Positions 17,912 through 26,064 of a stretch of DNA of 64,000 nucleotides are shown piece after piece. The stretch's first letter is position 1, and each line of letters begins with the position of its first letter. The position numbers and the translations under genes are program-made. Source of the DNA: Dyella thiooxydans (GTDB lineage: Bacteria > Pseudomonadota > Gammaproteobacteria > Xanthomonadales > Rhodanobacteraceae); the NCBI RefSeq assembly GCF_001641285.1, contig NZ_CP014841.1:2604001-2668000 (forward strand), read 5' to 3'. Under the pieces are notes generated by a model. It was given only the letters and a program-made list of their open reading frames with translations, was not told where the DNA came from and ran no database searches.

Positions 17912-19177
17912 ATGGACACGTACTGCCTGATCCTCACCGGCGAATTCACCGATCCGGACCCCGCGGCCGCTCGTACCCGGCTGGCCGCGGCATTCGGCAT
18001 GACTTCCGAGGCGTTCGAGCAGAAGGTGTGGCAGCGGGCGCCGCTGATCATTCGCCAGGGCCTCGATGCCGATACCGCGGCGCGCCAGCGCGGGCAGCTC
18101 GGCGAGCTGGGCGCACAGGCGGAGACCTTGCCCGGCGGACAGCCGCTGATCTGGCTGCTGCGCGGCGAGCGCATCCTGGGGCCGTTGCCCGCCAGCGTGC
18201 TGGACCGGTTCGGCAAGCCGGCCGACCGCTGGTGCCATGACGGTGACGACAGCTGGCAGGATCTGCCGTCGTCGATCATGCCTCCGCCGCTGCCGACCGC
18301 TGGCGAACCACCACCGCTGCCGGCGCGGCCGCAACCGCCGAAGGGGTTGCTGCGTCGCCATGGACGCTGGCTGGCGGCTGCGGCGGTCGTGGTTGCGCTG
18401 GCCGGCATCTGGCTGCACCTGCGCACGCCTGCCCCGCCCGCCACGCCTCCGGTGCACTACGTCCCACGCCCGCTGCAGCCGATGGCGGCCGCTGCACCGT
18501 CCGTGCATTGCCCGGACGCGGCCGGCGCCGCGGCAACTGGCGACGAGGACCGCTTCCTGCTGGCCGGAGGCGAGCGCCAGCTCACCGGCCGCGCCCAGCG
18601 CCAAGGCGACAACTATGTCGCCGAAGCGGTGGTCGGGCACGACGACCATTGCCATCCCGATGCGGTGCAGCTGTATGTCTTCCACGACGGCGTGTTCGTC
18701 GGCACGCCGCTGGATCCGCCGGTCGACCCACGCCACACCCGGCTCGATTTTTCCCTCGACGCACAAGGCCAGCTCGATTACACGGTGCAGCGCTGCGAGA
18801 GCCCCGGCACCTCGTGCAATCCGGCCGAGCACTACCGGGTGCGCCTGCAGCCGAGCGATGGCGGCTGGGCGCTCACCTATGGCGGCGCACCGGGTGCGGC
18901 CAGCGTGGAAATCGTCAGCAGGACCGCGCCGAAATACCCGGCAGACGCCGTACGCCAGCGCCACGAGGGCACGGTGCTGCTGGCCTTCACGATCGGCCCG
19001 GACGGCAGCCCGCTGGACATCCGGGTGGCGCAGTCGAGCGGCTTCGCGGAACTGGATGCGGCCGCGCTGCAGGCGGCCCGCCAGTGGCGCTTCCGCGCAC
19101 TGGGACCGGACGGTCACGCCACCACGGCGAGCACCCGCGTACCGGTGCGTTTCCACCTGGACAAGCCTGCGCTATAG
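17912..19177 (+). CDS. TonB C-terminal domain protein with N-terminal GYF_2-like module
   Basis: A 421-residue bitopic protein. Residues 1-72 (CLILTGEF... then LIIRQGLDADTAARQRGQLG) form a small domain I cannot name. Residues 79-118 (LIWLLRGERILGPL ... WCHDGDDSWQDL) mirror the GYF_2 pattern of the preceding gene. A Pro-rich stretch leads to one membrane helix at about 152-169. The periplasmic part ends in a TonB_C domain (about 340-415: APKYPADAVRQRHEGTVLLA, then AALQAARQWRFRA). A cytosolic adapter joined to a TonB-type tip suggests an envelope-spanning signalling or energising role. The ATG at 17912 has a distant GAGGA. Its stop overlaps the convergent kinase stop in CTATAG. Confidence 0.78.
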   Translation: MDTYCLILTGEFTDPDPAAARTRLAAAFGMTSEAFEQKVWQRAPLIIRQGLDADTAARQRGQLGELGAQAETLPGGQPLIWLLRGERILGPLPASVLDRFGKPADRWCHDGDDSWQDLPSSIMPPPLPTAGEPPPLPARPQPPKGLLRRHGRWLAAAAVVVALAGIWLHLRTPAPPATPPVHYVPRPLQPMAAAAPSVHCPDAAGAAATGDEDRFLLAGGERQLTGRAQRQGDNYVAEAVVGHDDHCHPDAVQLYVFHDGVFVGTPLDPPVDPRHTRLDFSLDAQGQLDYTVQRCESPGTSCNPAEHYRVRLQPSDGGWALTYGGAPGAASVEIVSRTAPKYPADAVRQRHEGTVLLAFTIGPDGSPLDIRVAQSSGFAELDAAALQAARQWRFRALGPDGHATTASTRVPVRFHLDKPAL

Positions 19178-21193
19178 CCGCGCGCGCGGCATCCCGTGCA
19201 GTTGCAGGGTGAAGGCGACGCCCTGCCCGTCCTCGATGTTGCGTGCCAGCGCCTGCCCACCGTGTCGTTCGGCCACCAGCCGCACCACGTACAGACCCAG
19301 GCCCAGATGTGGCGCGTCGCCCGGCGTGGCCTTGTCGCGCAGGCTGACCAGGGAATCGAAAAGCCGCCCCTGCATGGCTTCCGGGAGCGGCGGCCCCTGG
19401 TTGGCGAGGGTGATCTCCGCGCCGCGATCGAGCGGACGCAGCTCCAGCCGCAACCAGCCGTCCGCCGGGGTGAACGAGAGCGCGTTGTCGAACAGCTTGT
19501 CCAGCGCCTGTGCGATCAGTTCGGGAGCGCCGTGGAACGGCAGCGGCGATGGCGGCAACTCGCAGTCGAAGCGGCGCGTGCCGGCCAGCGTCCGGTACGA
19601 CTCGGCGCAGCCGCGCACCACCTCTCGCAGGTCCACGTCCTCCGGCTCGGCGGCGGCGATCGCGCGCTCCATCCGGCTGGCCTCGCTCATCGCCCGCACC
19701 AGCATGCCCAGCCGGGCGGTGCCGTCGCGGGCACGCGCCAGATAGGACGCCGCATCCGCGGACACGCCACCGTCGGCCTCTAGCGCATGCTCGAGATTGT
19801 CCAGCGAGGATTTGACGATCGCGATCGGCGTGTTCAGCTCGTGCGAGAGCTTGGATGCCAGGGTGCGCAGATAGTCGGTATAGCCGCCCACCGCCTCGAA
19901 CAGCTTCTCGAAGCTGCGCGCGAGATCGCCGACCTCGTCCGGCGCGTCGCTCATCGGGAAGCGGCCACGCTGGAACAGGCCGTCCAGGCGACCGTCGGCC
20001 GCCTGGGCCCGCTCCGCCGCATCGCGCAGCTTGCCCAGTCGAAGGCTCAACCGGGTGGCGAACGCGAGCAGGATGCCACCGGCTACCAACAGCACGGCGA
20101 AGCTGGTCAGCAGCAGGCCGAACAAGGCCCGGTTCGCCAGCAGCGGCACCGCCCGGCTAGTCTGTTCCAGCAACAGCACGCCGCGCACCTTGCCGCCGCG
20201 TTCGATCGGCACGGCTGCGTCGAGCACCACCGAAGCGCGTGTCTCGCCCTCCCGCCAGACCGCCGCCGGTTGTCCGTGTTGCGCCTGGGCGACCTCGGGC
20301 GATTCCAGCCGAGGCGTGTCCTGCATCCATGGTTCCGCCGCCTGTACCCGGTCAGCCAGCAGCGAGCGGTAGATCAGCGCCGCGAACCAACCCGGTTGCC
20401 TGCCGTCGCCTTCCGGCCGCAACCGCCCGCTGCGCGCCATCAGCCACCCCTGCGGCGACAGCACGCGGGCATAGACATCGTCCGGCGCGAGGCGGGCCAG
20501 TTCGGCCGACAGTGCATCGGAATAGGCCAGCAGCGGGCGCTGCTCGACCGCCAGAGGACTGCCGCCATCGGCGGGATCGAACACGCCCACGCCCAGCCCG
20601 GTGATGCCGGCGGAACCCGGCAGACGCAGCTCGATGCGGTAGCCACTGCCGTCCTCCTGCCATTGCGCGGCGAACGTGTCCGGCAGCCCGGCGACCGGCG
20701 GATCGAGCGCCTGGGCAGTCACCGGGCCCGGGCCGGAACTGGCCAGCAGGTAACGTCGCTGCAGATCGCCCCGGGACAGGGCCAGCACCACGTGATCGGC
20801 GCGAAGCACCAGCGGATCACCGATGTCGGCGCGGGTACGCCGGCTGTCGCGCACGTCCAGCCACAGGTAGAGGCCGCTGGCATCCTGCGCCAGCAGCAGC
20901 TTGCCGCGCGCCCCCACCGCTTGGCTCCAAGGTGTCAGTGGCGCCCAGTCATCGCCGTAGCCGTCGACCGTGATCGGTGTCTGGGCGGGCTGCACGTACC
21001 AGGCCCGATCGCCCTCCGGCAGGCCTGCCCCCGCGACCGCCAGACTGCGCGCCACCGCCCGTGCCGAAGCGGTCAGTGCCTGCGCCTGGCCGTCACGCAA
21101 CAGGTTCTCCATCTGCCGCACGTACAGCCAGCCGGCCACCGGCAGCGCCAGGGTGCAGAGGGCAACCAGCAGCAGCTTGCGGCGAAGCGTCAT
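19172..21193 (-). CDS. Sensor histidine kinase, PdsS-like
   Basis: A 673-residue membrane kinase. One helix is near residues 7-25 and a second (LLLTSFAVLLVAGGILLAFA) near 360-385, enclosing a large periplasmic domain with TVDGYGDDWAPL, reminiscent of CBM9/DOMON-like beta domains. Then come a HAMP-like linker, the H-box KLSHELNTPIAIVKSSLDNL, N-box LDKLFDNALSFTPADG and G-box HLGLGLYVVRLVAERHGG. The arrangement matches kinases of the proteobacterial dedicated sortase systems (PdsS), an assignment I make from memory of the family. The operon order is regulator, secreted protein, kinase. No sortase gene is in the window. Confidence 0.85.
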   Translation of the reverse strand: MTLRRKLLLVALCTLALPVAGWLYVRQMENLLRDGQAQALTASARAVARSLAVAGAGLPEGDRAWYVQPAQTPITVDGYGDDWAPLTPWSQAVGARGKLLLAQDASGLYLWLDVRDSRRTRADIGDPLVLRADHVVLALSRGDLQRRYLLASSGPGPVTAQALDPPVAGLPDTFAAQWQEDGSGYRIELRLPGSAGITGLGVGVFDPADGGSPLAVEQRPLLAYSDALSAELARLAPDDVYARVLSPQGWLMARSGRLRPEGDGRQPGWFAALIYRSLLADRVQAAEPWMQDTPRLESPEVAQAQHGQPAAVWREGETRASVVLDAAVPIERGGKVRGVLLLEQTSRAVPLLANRALFGLLLTSFAVLLVAGGILLAFATRLSLRLGKLRDAAERAQAADGRLDGLFQRGRFPMSDAPDEVGDLARSFEKLFEAVGGYTDYLRTLASKLSHELNTPIAIVKSSLDNLEHALEADGGVSADAASYLARARDGTARLGMLVRAMSEASRMERAIAAAEPEDVDLREVVRGCAESYRTLAGTRRFDCELPPSPLPFHGAPELIAQALDKLFDNALSFTPADGWLRLELRPLDRGAEITLANQGPPLPEAMQGRLFDSLVSLRDKATPGDAPHLGLGLYVVRLVAERHGGQALARNIEDGQGVAFTLQLHGMPRARL

Positions 21194-21206
21194 GCCTGGT
21201 GCACGA

Positions 21207-21788
21207 TCAATGTCTGGCCGCCGTCGGCTGCGTCGCCCCGCGCCGGTAGACGGTGCTGCGGACCACCGCCAGCAGTTCATCCAGCAGCGCACGGCGCTGG
21301 CCATCGTCGGCGGCCAGCGTCATCGACCAGCTGAAACGGATACCGGAGGCCTTGCCCGGGTCGCAGAACACGACCATGTCGTCGACGCGGTCGCTGCCTT
21401 CGTAGACGTTCGCCGCACAGTGCATCGAGGGATGAGCGATCGGCAGGCTGAGCGCCCGCCCCGTGGGATCGCGGTGCAGGTAGCCGGATCGATCAGCCGC
21501 CAATTCGGCGTCCAGCGATGGCAGCTTGGCCGGCCACGCGTTGAGCACCATCACCCGCTGCGGCTCGCCGCTCCACTCCCCGCGATACACCACCGCGTCC
21601 ACGCCAATGGCGCGGGCGTAGGTGCAGCAGTCGGCCGTCCAACCGTCCGGGGTCCGTGCCATGAGGGTCCAGGCCGCTGTGGCGCCATCGGCCTGTCCAC
21701 TGGCCACGACCGGTTCGCCGGCGAGCGCCGGGCCAGCCAGGAGCAAGGCGACCGCCAGCACGAGCCACCAGCGCCTCACGGCTTCCAT
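21207..21788 (-). CDS. Secreted hypothetical protein between response regulator and kinase
   Basis: A 193-residue protein with a clear signal peptide (WWLVLAVALLLAGPALAGEP, cleavage likely after ALA). The mature part has several cysteines (TADCCTYARA, SMHCAANVYEG, VVFCDPGKASG), which could form periplasmic disulfides. I do not recognise the family. The ATG at 21788 overlaps the response-regulator gene by 13 bases, and the kinase starts 13 bases after its stop, so the three are one operon. A periplasmic accessory that modulates the kinase sensor domain is a reasonable inference but unproven. Confidence 0.7.
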   Translation of the reverse strand: MEAVRRWWLVLAVALLLAGPALAGEPVVASGQADGATAAWTLMARTPDGWTADCCTYARAIGVDAVVYRGEWSGEPQRVMVLNAWPAKLPSLDAELAADRSGYLHRDPTGRALSLPIAHPSMHCAANVYEGSDRVDDMVVFCDPGKASGIRFSWSMTLAADDGQRRALLDELLAVVRSTVYRRGATQPTAARH

Positions 21789-22465
21789 CGATAGCCCACG
21801 CCATGCACGGTCTCGATCGCGTCGAACTCCGGCGCCACCGCGACGAATTTCTTGCGGATGCGCTTGATGTGCGAGGTGATGGTTGCGTCGTCGACGACCA
21901 GTTCGGCCTCGCGCATCAGCTGGTCGCGGTTCTTCACGTGACCGGGGAAGCGCACCAGCGTGTGCACCATCCAGAATTCGGTGACGGTGAGCGGAATTTC
22001 CTCACCGTTCCAGGTGATGCGCATGCGCTCGGACTCGAGCTTGAGCGGGCCGTGCTCGATCACCGTCTCGCTCGCGGCCGGCGCCTGCAGCGAGGCAATG
22101 CGGCGAAACAGCGCAGCGATGCGCGCCGCAAGCTGATGCAGGCTGGTGTCCTTGCTGAGGTAATCGTCGGCCCCCAGCCGCAGGCCGGAGATCACGTCGA
22201 AATCCGAATCACGCGCGGTGAGGAAGATGATCGGGAGCGTGTCAGATTTGGCACGCAGCTCCCGGCACAGGTCGAAGCCGCCTTCGGGCTCATCGCCCAG
22301 GCCGATGTCGATGATCACCAGCTCCGGCAGGCGCATCGCGAAGGCGCTCGATGCCTCCTGCCGCGAGCCGTAGCCGCGAGTGTCATAGCCAAAGCGGTTC
22401 AGCGCCTCGACGTAGTTGGCGCGAATGAGCGGTTCGTCCTCGACGATGGCGACGCTGCGTCCCAT
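21776..22465 (-). CDS. OmpR/PhoB-type response regulator, PdsR-like
   Basis: A 229-residue two-component regulator. The receiver domain has acidic residues at VEDE, the phospho-acceptor Asp53 in LVIIDIGLGDE, Thr in FLTARDSD and Lys in YLSKDTS. The C-terminal winged helix has LTVTEFWMVHTLV, a recognition helix near DDATITSHIKRIRKK and VHGVGYRWKP. The insertion GLGDEPEGGFDLCREL after the phospho-Asp is the feature I associate with the PdsR family. The ATG at 22465 has AGGGA 8 bases upstream; a TTG at 22483 is less likely. Its partner kinase is two genes downstream. Confidence 0.92.
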   Translation of the reverse strand: MGRSVAIVEDEPLIRANYVEALNRFGYDTRGYGSRQEASSAFAMRLPELVIIDIGLGDEPEGGFDLCRELRAKSDTLPIIFLTARDSDFDVISGLRLGADDYLSKDTSLHQLAARIAALFRRIASLQAPAASETVIEHGPLKLESERMRITWNGEEIPLTVTEFWMVHTLVRFPGHVKNRDQLMREAELVVDDATITSHIKRIRKKFVAVAPEFDAIETVHGVGYRWKP

Positions 22466-22652
22466 GGCAGTTTCCCTGTGCAATCCGGATTCGTGTGGCG
22501 CGCAGCGTGCATGGCGCGGCAGGTATGCGCAAGCTGCTGGCCGAGGCCGCCCGCAAATTGCCCGAAGTCATCGGGTGAAAGTCCCGCCGCCGCCGCCGTC
22601 TCGCCGGGCTTGGGGTGCCAGATACGCCTCAACCGCCCAACGGATATCCGAC

Positions 22653-22772
22653 ATGACCAAGACGCTTGACGAAAACACCGACCGCGATGCCGAGCTGCGC
22701 GGTTTCGAGCCGCTGCGCGTGATTCTAGCGGTTGGTGGGCTCGTGCTCGGACTGCTGATGGCACTGCACTGA
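22653..22772 (+). CDS. Candidate 39-residue single-pass membrane peptide
   Basis: The frame starts at ATG 22653 with a weak GGAT site 7 bases upstream and encodes 39 residues: a charged N-terminal half (TKTLDENTDRDAELRGFEP) and one hydrophobic helix (VILAVGGLVLGLLMALH) at the end. This charged-then-hydrophobic layout is typical of real small inner-membrane proteins. It is followed 11 bases later by another small frame with a strong ribosome site, then an intrinsic terminator, which supports a transcribed unit. Function unknown. Confidence 0.5.
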   Translation: MTKTLDENTDRDAELRGFEPLRVILAVGGLVLGLLMALH

Positions 22773-22783
22773 GGAGATCCGCC

Positions 22784-22906
22784 ATGAGCCATTCACATCA
22801 CCAGGTCGCCCTCTTCGCCACGGATGGCTCGCCACTCCCGGCCGCGCAGGGATGCGCGATGGGAGACCGGGGGCAGGAGCCCGATCCGGACTGGCACCCG
22901 CTCTGA
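22784..22906 (+). CDS. Candidate 40-residue small protein
   Basis: A 40-codon frame from ATG 22784 with a near-ideal GAGGAG ribosome site 7 bases upstream (22771-22776), overlapping the end of the preceding micro-ORF. The peptide begins MSHSHHQVALFATDGSPLP and is hydrophilic, rich in His, Asp and Pro, with one cysteine and no membrane segment. The intrinsic terminator at 22932 lies 26 bases after its stop. I do not recognise it. The ribosome site and terminator are better evidence than the peptide itself. Confidence 0.45.
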   Translation: MSHSHHQVALFATDGSPLPAAQGCAMGDRGQEPDPDWHPL

Positions 22907-22931
22907 CCCGCCCTCCATGGACGTTCCTCTT

Positions 22932-22959
22932 GCTCCCCTCGACGAGGGGAGCTTTTTTT
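22932..22959 (+). terminator. Strong intrinsic terminator
   Basis: A perfect 9-bp stem, GCTCCCCTC (22932-22940) with GAGGGGAGC (22944-22952), a GAC loop, then seven T (22953-22959). Only the two micro-ORFs precede it on this strand, so it marks the end of their transcript. Confidence 0.9.
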
Positions 22960-23126
22960 GGGCGACTGCAGAAAGATGAACGGACCGGAACCATTTCGCA
23001 CCGTACCGATCCAATTCGGCGGATGACGTCGCGCAAGGCCGTGGAACGCTTCCGCCTGGCCAAGCGGCCGGCGGTAGCGCGACGTCCATCCAGGTGATCT
23101 CCCTGAACGCGTCCCGCGACGCTTTT
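22960..23126 (+). ncRNA. Candidate small RNA or leader-peptide transcript between two terminators
   Basis: These 167 bases lie between two plus-strand terminators and hold no recognised gene. They contain two very short overlapping frames: ATG 22976, 16 codons, ending in an ATGA overlap with ATG 23023, 24 codons and Arg/Lys-rich. A second terminator directly after implies that something is transcribed here separately. It could be a small RNA, a micro-ORF pair, or readthrough control. There is no family match by eye. Confidence 0.35.
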
Positions 23127-23155
23127 CCCGGTGCCCCGGCACCGGGATTTCTTTT
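23127..23155 (+). terminator. Second intrinsic terminator, before the rpe 3' end
   Basis: Stem CCCGGTGCC (23127-23135) with GGCACCGGG (23138-23146), then ATTTCTTTTT. The T-rich tail is on the plus strand only, so it does not serve rpe, which ends one base away on the minus strand. Confidence 0.8.
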
Positions 23156-23824
23156 TCAGCCGATCGCGGCGCGCATCGCCGAGATGGCGGCGGCGTAGTC
23201 GGGAGCATTGAAGATCGCCGAGCCGGCGACGAAGGTGTCCGCGCCGGCCGCAGCGATGGCGCCGATATTGTCGGCGCTCACGCCGCCGTCGATCTCCAGC
23301 CGGATCGCGCGGCCGCTGTCGTCGATGCGGCGGCGCACCTCGCGCAGCTTGTCCAGCGCCGAGGGGATGAACTTCTGCCCGCCGAAGCCCGGGTTCACCG
23401 ACATCAGCAACACGAAGTCGAGCTTGTCCAGCACATGGTCGAGCCAGTTCAGCGGTGTAGCCGGGTTGAACACCAGCCCGGCCTGGCAGCCAGCCTCCCT
23501 GATCAGGCCAATGGTGCGGTCGACGTGCTCGCTTGCTTCCGGATGGAAGCTGATCGAATTGGCGCCGGCCTTGGCGAAGTCCGGCACGATGCGGTCGACC
23601 GGCTTGACCATCAGGTGCACGTCGATGTGCGCGCTGATGCCGTAGTCGCGCAGCGCCTTGAGCACCATCGGCCCCATCGTCAGGTTGGGCACGTAATGGT
23701 TGTCCATCACGTCGAAATGCACCCAGTCGCCGCCGGCGGCGAGCACCCTGGCGGTGTCCTCGCCGAGCCGGGCGAAGTCGGCCGAGAGGATGGACGGGGC
23801 GATGATGGGGGACTGCTTGCTCAT
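23156..23824 (-). CDS. rpe: Ribulose-phosphate 3-epimerase
   Basis: A 222-residue TIM-barrel metalloenzyme interconverting ribulose-5-phosphate and xylulose-5-phosphate in the pentose phosphate pathway. Key segments are [15 protein letters not shown], the metal-binding [37 protein letters not shown] and [11 protein letters not shown]. The ATG at 23824 ([11 protein letters not shown]) is family-typical. Translation begins only 12 bases after an inverted pair of REP palindromes that separates it from djlA, and no good ribosome site is visible. The REP hairpin could affect its expression. Confidence 0.96.
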   Translation of the reverse strand: MSKQSPIIAPSILSADFARLGEDTARVLAAGGDWVHFDVMDNHYVPNLTMGPMVLKALRDYGISAHIDVHLMVKPVDRIVPDFAKAGANSISFHPEASEHVDRTIGLIREAGCQAGLVFNPATPLNWLDHVLDKLDFVLLMSVNPGFGGQKFIPSALDKLREVRRRIDDSGRAIRLEIDGGVSADNIGAIAAAGADTFVAGSAIFNAPDYAAAISAMRAAIG

Positions 23825-23836
23825 GGCTTGATCTCT

Positions 23837-23916
23837 GTAGGAGCGCACCTTGTGCGCGACCGGAACGTGCGGCGTTACCTCTTCGTAGGCTTTTCGCGCA
23901 CAAGGTGCGCTCCTAC
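23837..23916. repeat. Inverted pair of GTAG-type REP palindromes
   Basis: Two 23-base REP elements face each other: 23837-23859 and its exact reverse complement 23894-23916, with a 34-base spacer. Each also carries an internal GCGCAC/GTGCGC stem with a CTT loop. Together they could form one long stem-loop in the djlA-rpe intergenic RNA. The seven bases before the left arm (GATCTCT) are the same as before the first REP at 4716, so the mobile unit may be longer than the palindrome. Confidence 0.88.
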
Positions 23917-23924
23917 GCTGCCGC

Positions 23925-24728
23925 TTATTTGAAGCCTTTCTCGGCCTTGACGCGTTCGTAGGCCGCGTTGATCTCGCTGGCCCGCGCTTCGGCCTGCCTG
24001 CGCATGTCTTCGGGCAGGTCGCCGAGACGGTCCGGGTGGTGCTCGGAAATCAGCTTGCGGTAGGCGCGCTTGATCGCCCGCTCGTCGGCGTCACGCGGGA
24101 TGCCGAGCACCGCGCAGGGATCGGGACCGCGATTGCTTCGCTGGGGCGGCACGTAGCCGCCGCCACCGTGGCCACCGCGCGGGCCGCCACCCGTGGCATT
24201 CCAGGCGTAACCCTTCATCGCCATCAGCGCCATCAGTTCCATGTCGCTGACCCGCATGGCGAAGGCCAGCTGGCGCAGGATCGCCATCTTCTCCGGCGGC
24301 GGATTGCCTTCCGCCAGCACCGTCTCGATCACCACGTCGAGTACCGGGAAGGCGTGGTCGCGGCGCAGGCCGACCCAGTCGCGCAGCTCGTGGATCGACC
24401 GGGTCACGTCGAATTCCGGCGCCTTGCCGCGGTTGAAGCTGGCGATCGCCTCCTGGCGTTTGCCCTGTTCCAGGCCCATGCGGGTCATCAGCCGCTCGGC
24501 GATGGCGATCTCCGCCTCCGACACGCGGCCGTCACTCTTGGCCACGGCCCCGAGCAGCTCGAACAACGGACGAATGAATCCACCGGCCTCCGGCACCGCG
24601 CTGCGGCGCTGGCTGTAGCGCATGTTGTCGAGCACGAAACCGATCAGCGCGCCGACGATCGCACCGGGCAGGCCATGGCCCAGGAACAGGCCGACCACCG
24701 CGAGCCAGAACGTATAGGTGTAGCTCAT
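23925..24728 (-). CDS. djlA: DjlA-like co-chaperone, membrane-anchored J-domain protein
   Basis: A 267-residue protein with a short N-terminal membrane helix ([19 protein letters not shown]), a central TerB-like helical domain (about 48-170), a Gly-rich linker ([13 protein letters not shown]) and a C-terminal J domain. The HPD signature is at residues 231-233 in [12 protein letters not shown], so it should stimulate DnaK ATPase. This order is that of E. coli DjlA. The ATG at 24728 overlaps the cytochrome c stop (ATGA, 24725-24728). The following gene, rpe, is 100 bases away beyond a REP pair. Confidence 0.88.
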   Translation of the reverse strand: MSYTYTFWLAVVGLFLGHGLPGAIVGALIGFVLDNMRYSQRRSAVPEAGGFIRPLFELLGAVAKSDGRVSEAEIAIAERLMTRMGLEQGKRQEAIASFNRGKAPEFDVTRSIHELRDWVGLRRDHAFPVLDVVIETVLAEGNPPPEKMAILRQLAFAMRVSDMELMALMAMKGYAWNATGGGPRGGHGGGGYVPPQRSNRGPDPCAVLGIPRDADERAIKRAYRKLISEHHPDRLGDLPEDMRRQAEARASEINAAYERVKAEKGFK

Positions 24729-25039
24729 GGGCCTGGCGCCACCGGCGTCTGCGCGCTGTACCAGCGGGCGAGCTGGTCCAGTTCCTCGTCGCTGATCGGG
24801 CCGATGGCGGCCTTCATCAGCGCCACGTTGCGGCGTCCATCGCGGTACTGGCGCAGCGCTTCGCGCAGGTAGTCCAGACGCTGGCCGGCGAGATTCGGCG
24901 CACCGGGTATCTGCGCCATGCCGTGCTCGCCATGGCAGGCGGCGCAAAGCCCGAGGCGGGCGGGTTTCGGGGGCATTTCGGCCCGGAGCGGCGTGGCGGC
25001 AGCGGCCAGGCCCAGCGCCACGATCAGGACGTTTCGCAT
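24725..25039 (-). CDS. Small monoheme cytochrome c, class I
   Basis: A 104-residue exported cytochrome. A signal peptide ([17 protein letters not shown]) precedes a single heme site CAACH (Cys32, Cys35, His36), and the likely axial Met is Met75 in [29 protein letters not shown] is typical of c4/c553-type electron-transfer proteins. It probably carries electrons in the periplasm; the partner is not apparent. The ATG at 25039 is divergent from purC with 106 bases between. Its stop overlaps the djlA start, an odd pairing of a periplasmic cytochrome with a cytosolic-facing co-chaperone. Confidence 0.88.
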   Translation of the reverse strand: MRNVLIVALGLAAAATPLRAEMPPKPARLGLCAACHGEHGMAQIPGAPNLAGQRLDYLREALRQYRDGRRNVALMKAAIGPISDEELDQLARWYSAQTPVAPGP

Positions 25040-25145
25040 CGGCAACACATGGGGTTGGAGACGCGTCAGTCTAGCAGCCGGCCGCGCGGTGCGACCCGGC
25101 GCACCCGCTACACTATGCCGCGCCCGCCCTACCCGGAACCGAATC

Positions 25146-26042
25146 GTGCCCACCACCCTTTCCCAATCGAACCTGCCCGGCCTGGAGCTGATCCATCGCG
25201 GCAAGGTGCGCGACGTCTACGCGCTGACTGGCAACCGCCTGCTGATCGTGGCCACCGACCGGTTGTCCGCGTTCGACGTGGTGCTGCCGGACCCGATCCC
25301 GGGCAAGGGTGAGATGCTTACCCAGATCTCCAACTTCTGGTTCGGCAAGACCGCCCACCTGGTGCCGAACCACCTGCTCGACGTGCCGCTGGCCGAGGTG
25401 CTGCCGGCCGGCACCGATCTGGCGCTGTACGCGAAGCGCGCCGTGGTCACCCGCCGGCTCAAGCCGGTGCCGGTGGAGGCGATCGCCCGCGGCTACCTGA
25501 TCGGCTCGGGCTGGAAGGACTACCAGCGCACCGGCGCCGTCTGCGGCATTGCCCTCCCGGCAGGCCTGAAGCAGGCGCAGCAGTTGCCGGAACCGATCTT
25601 CACCCCGTCGACCAAGGCCGCCGTGGGCGACCACGACGAAAACGTGAGCTTCGATGCGGTGGTCGACGCGGTCGGTCGCGAGCTGGCCGACAAGGTCCGC
25701 GAGGCCACGCTGGCGATCTACCGCTGGGCCGCCGGCTATGCCGCCGAGCGCGGCATCATCCTGGCCGACACCAAGCTGGAGTTCGGCACCGACGAGGACG
25801 GCAAGCTGTACGTGATGGACGAGATGCTCACGCCCGACTCCTCGCGCTACTGGCCGGCCGACCAGTACCGGGTGGGCATCAGCCCACCCAGCTACGACAA
25901 GCAGTTCGTGCGCGACTACCTGGAAACGCTGGACTGGAACAAGACCGCGCCCGGCCCGCACGTGCCGCCGGAGGTGATCGCCGGCACCTCGGCCAAGTAC
26001 GCCGAGGCGCTGCAGCGGCTGGCCGGCATCACCATCGACTGA
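25146..26042 (+). CDS. purC: Phosphoribosylaminoimidazole-succinocarboxamide synthase
   Basis: A 298-residue SAICAR synthetase of purine synthesis, joining CAIR and aspartate with ATP. Diagnostic segments are [55 protein letters not shown] and [15 protein letters not shown]. The GTG at 25146 ([13 protein letters not shown]) matches the longer purC type found in Xanthomonads; no ATG alternative gives a sensible N-terminus. The ribosome site is weak (CGGAA). Downstream, a DUF962 gene begins 22 bases later. Confidence 0.95.
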   Translation: MPTTLSQSNLPGLELIHRGKVRDVYALTGNRLLIVATDRLSAFDVVLPDPIPGKGEMLTQISNFWFGKTAHLVPNHLLDVPLAEVLPAGTDLALYAKRAVVTRRLKPVPVEAIARGYLIGSGWKDYQRTGAVCGIALPAGLKQAQQLPEPIFTPSTKAAVGDHDENVSFDAVVDAVGRELADKVREATLAIYRWAAGYAAERGIILADTKLEFGTDEDGKLYVMDEMLTPDSSRYWPADQYRVGISPPSYDKQFVRDYLETLDWNKTAPGPHVPPEVIAGTSAKYAEALQRLAGITID

Positions 26043-26064
26043 AGCAACCTGGGGGAGGTACGCC

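Noticed and set aside
15091-18444. Long minus-strand frame spanning trpE and the GYF_2 gene
   Set aside because: It is out of frame with TrpE and crosses a divergent promoter region; there is no domain similarity.
22524-22577. A 17-codon frame (MRKLLAEAARKLPEVIG) upstream of the micro-ORFs
   Set aside because: No ribosome site and no continuation; amphipathic appearance alone is not enough to call it a gene.
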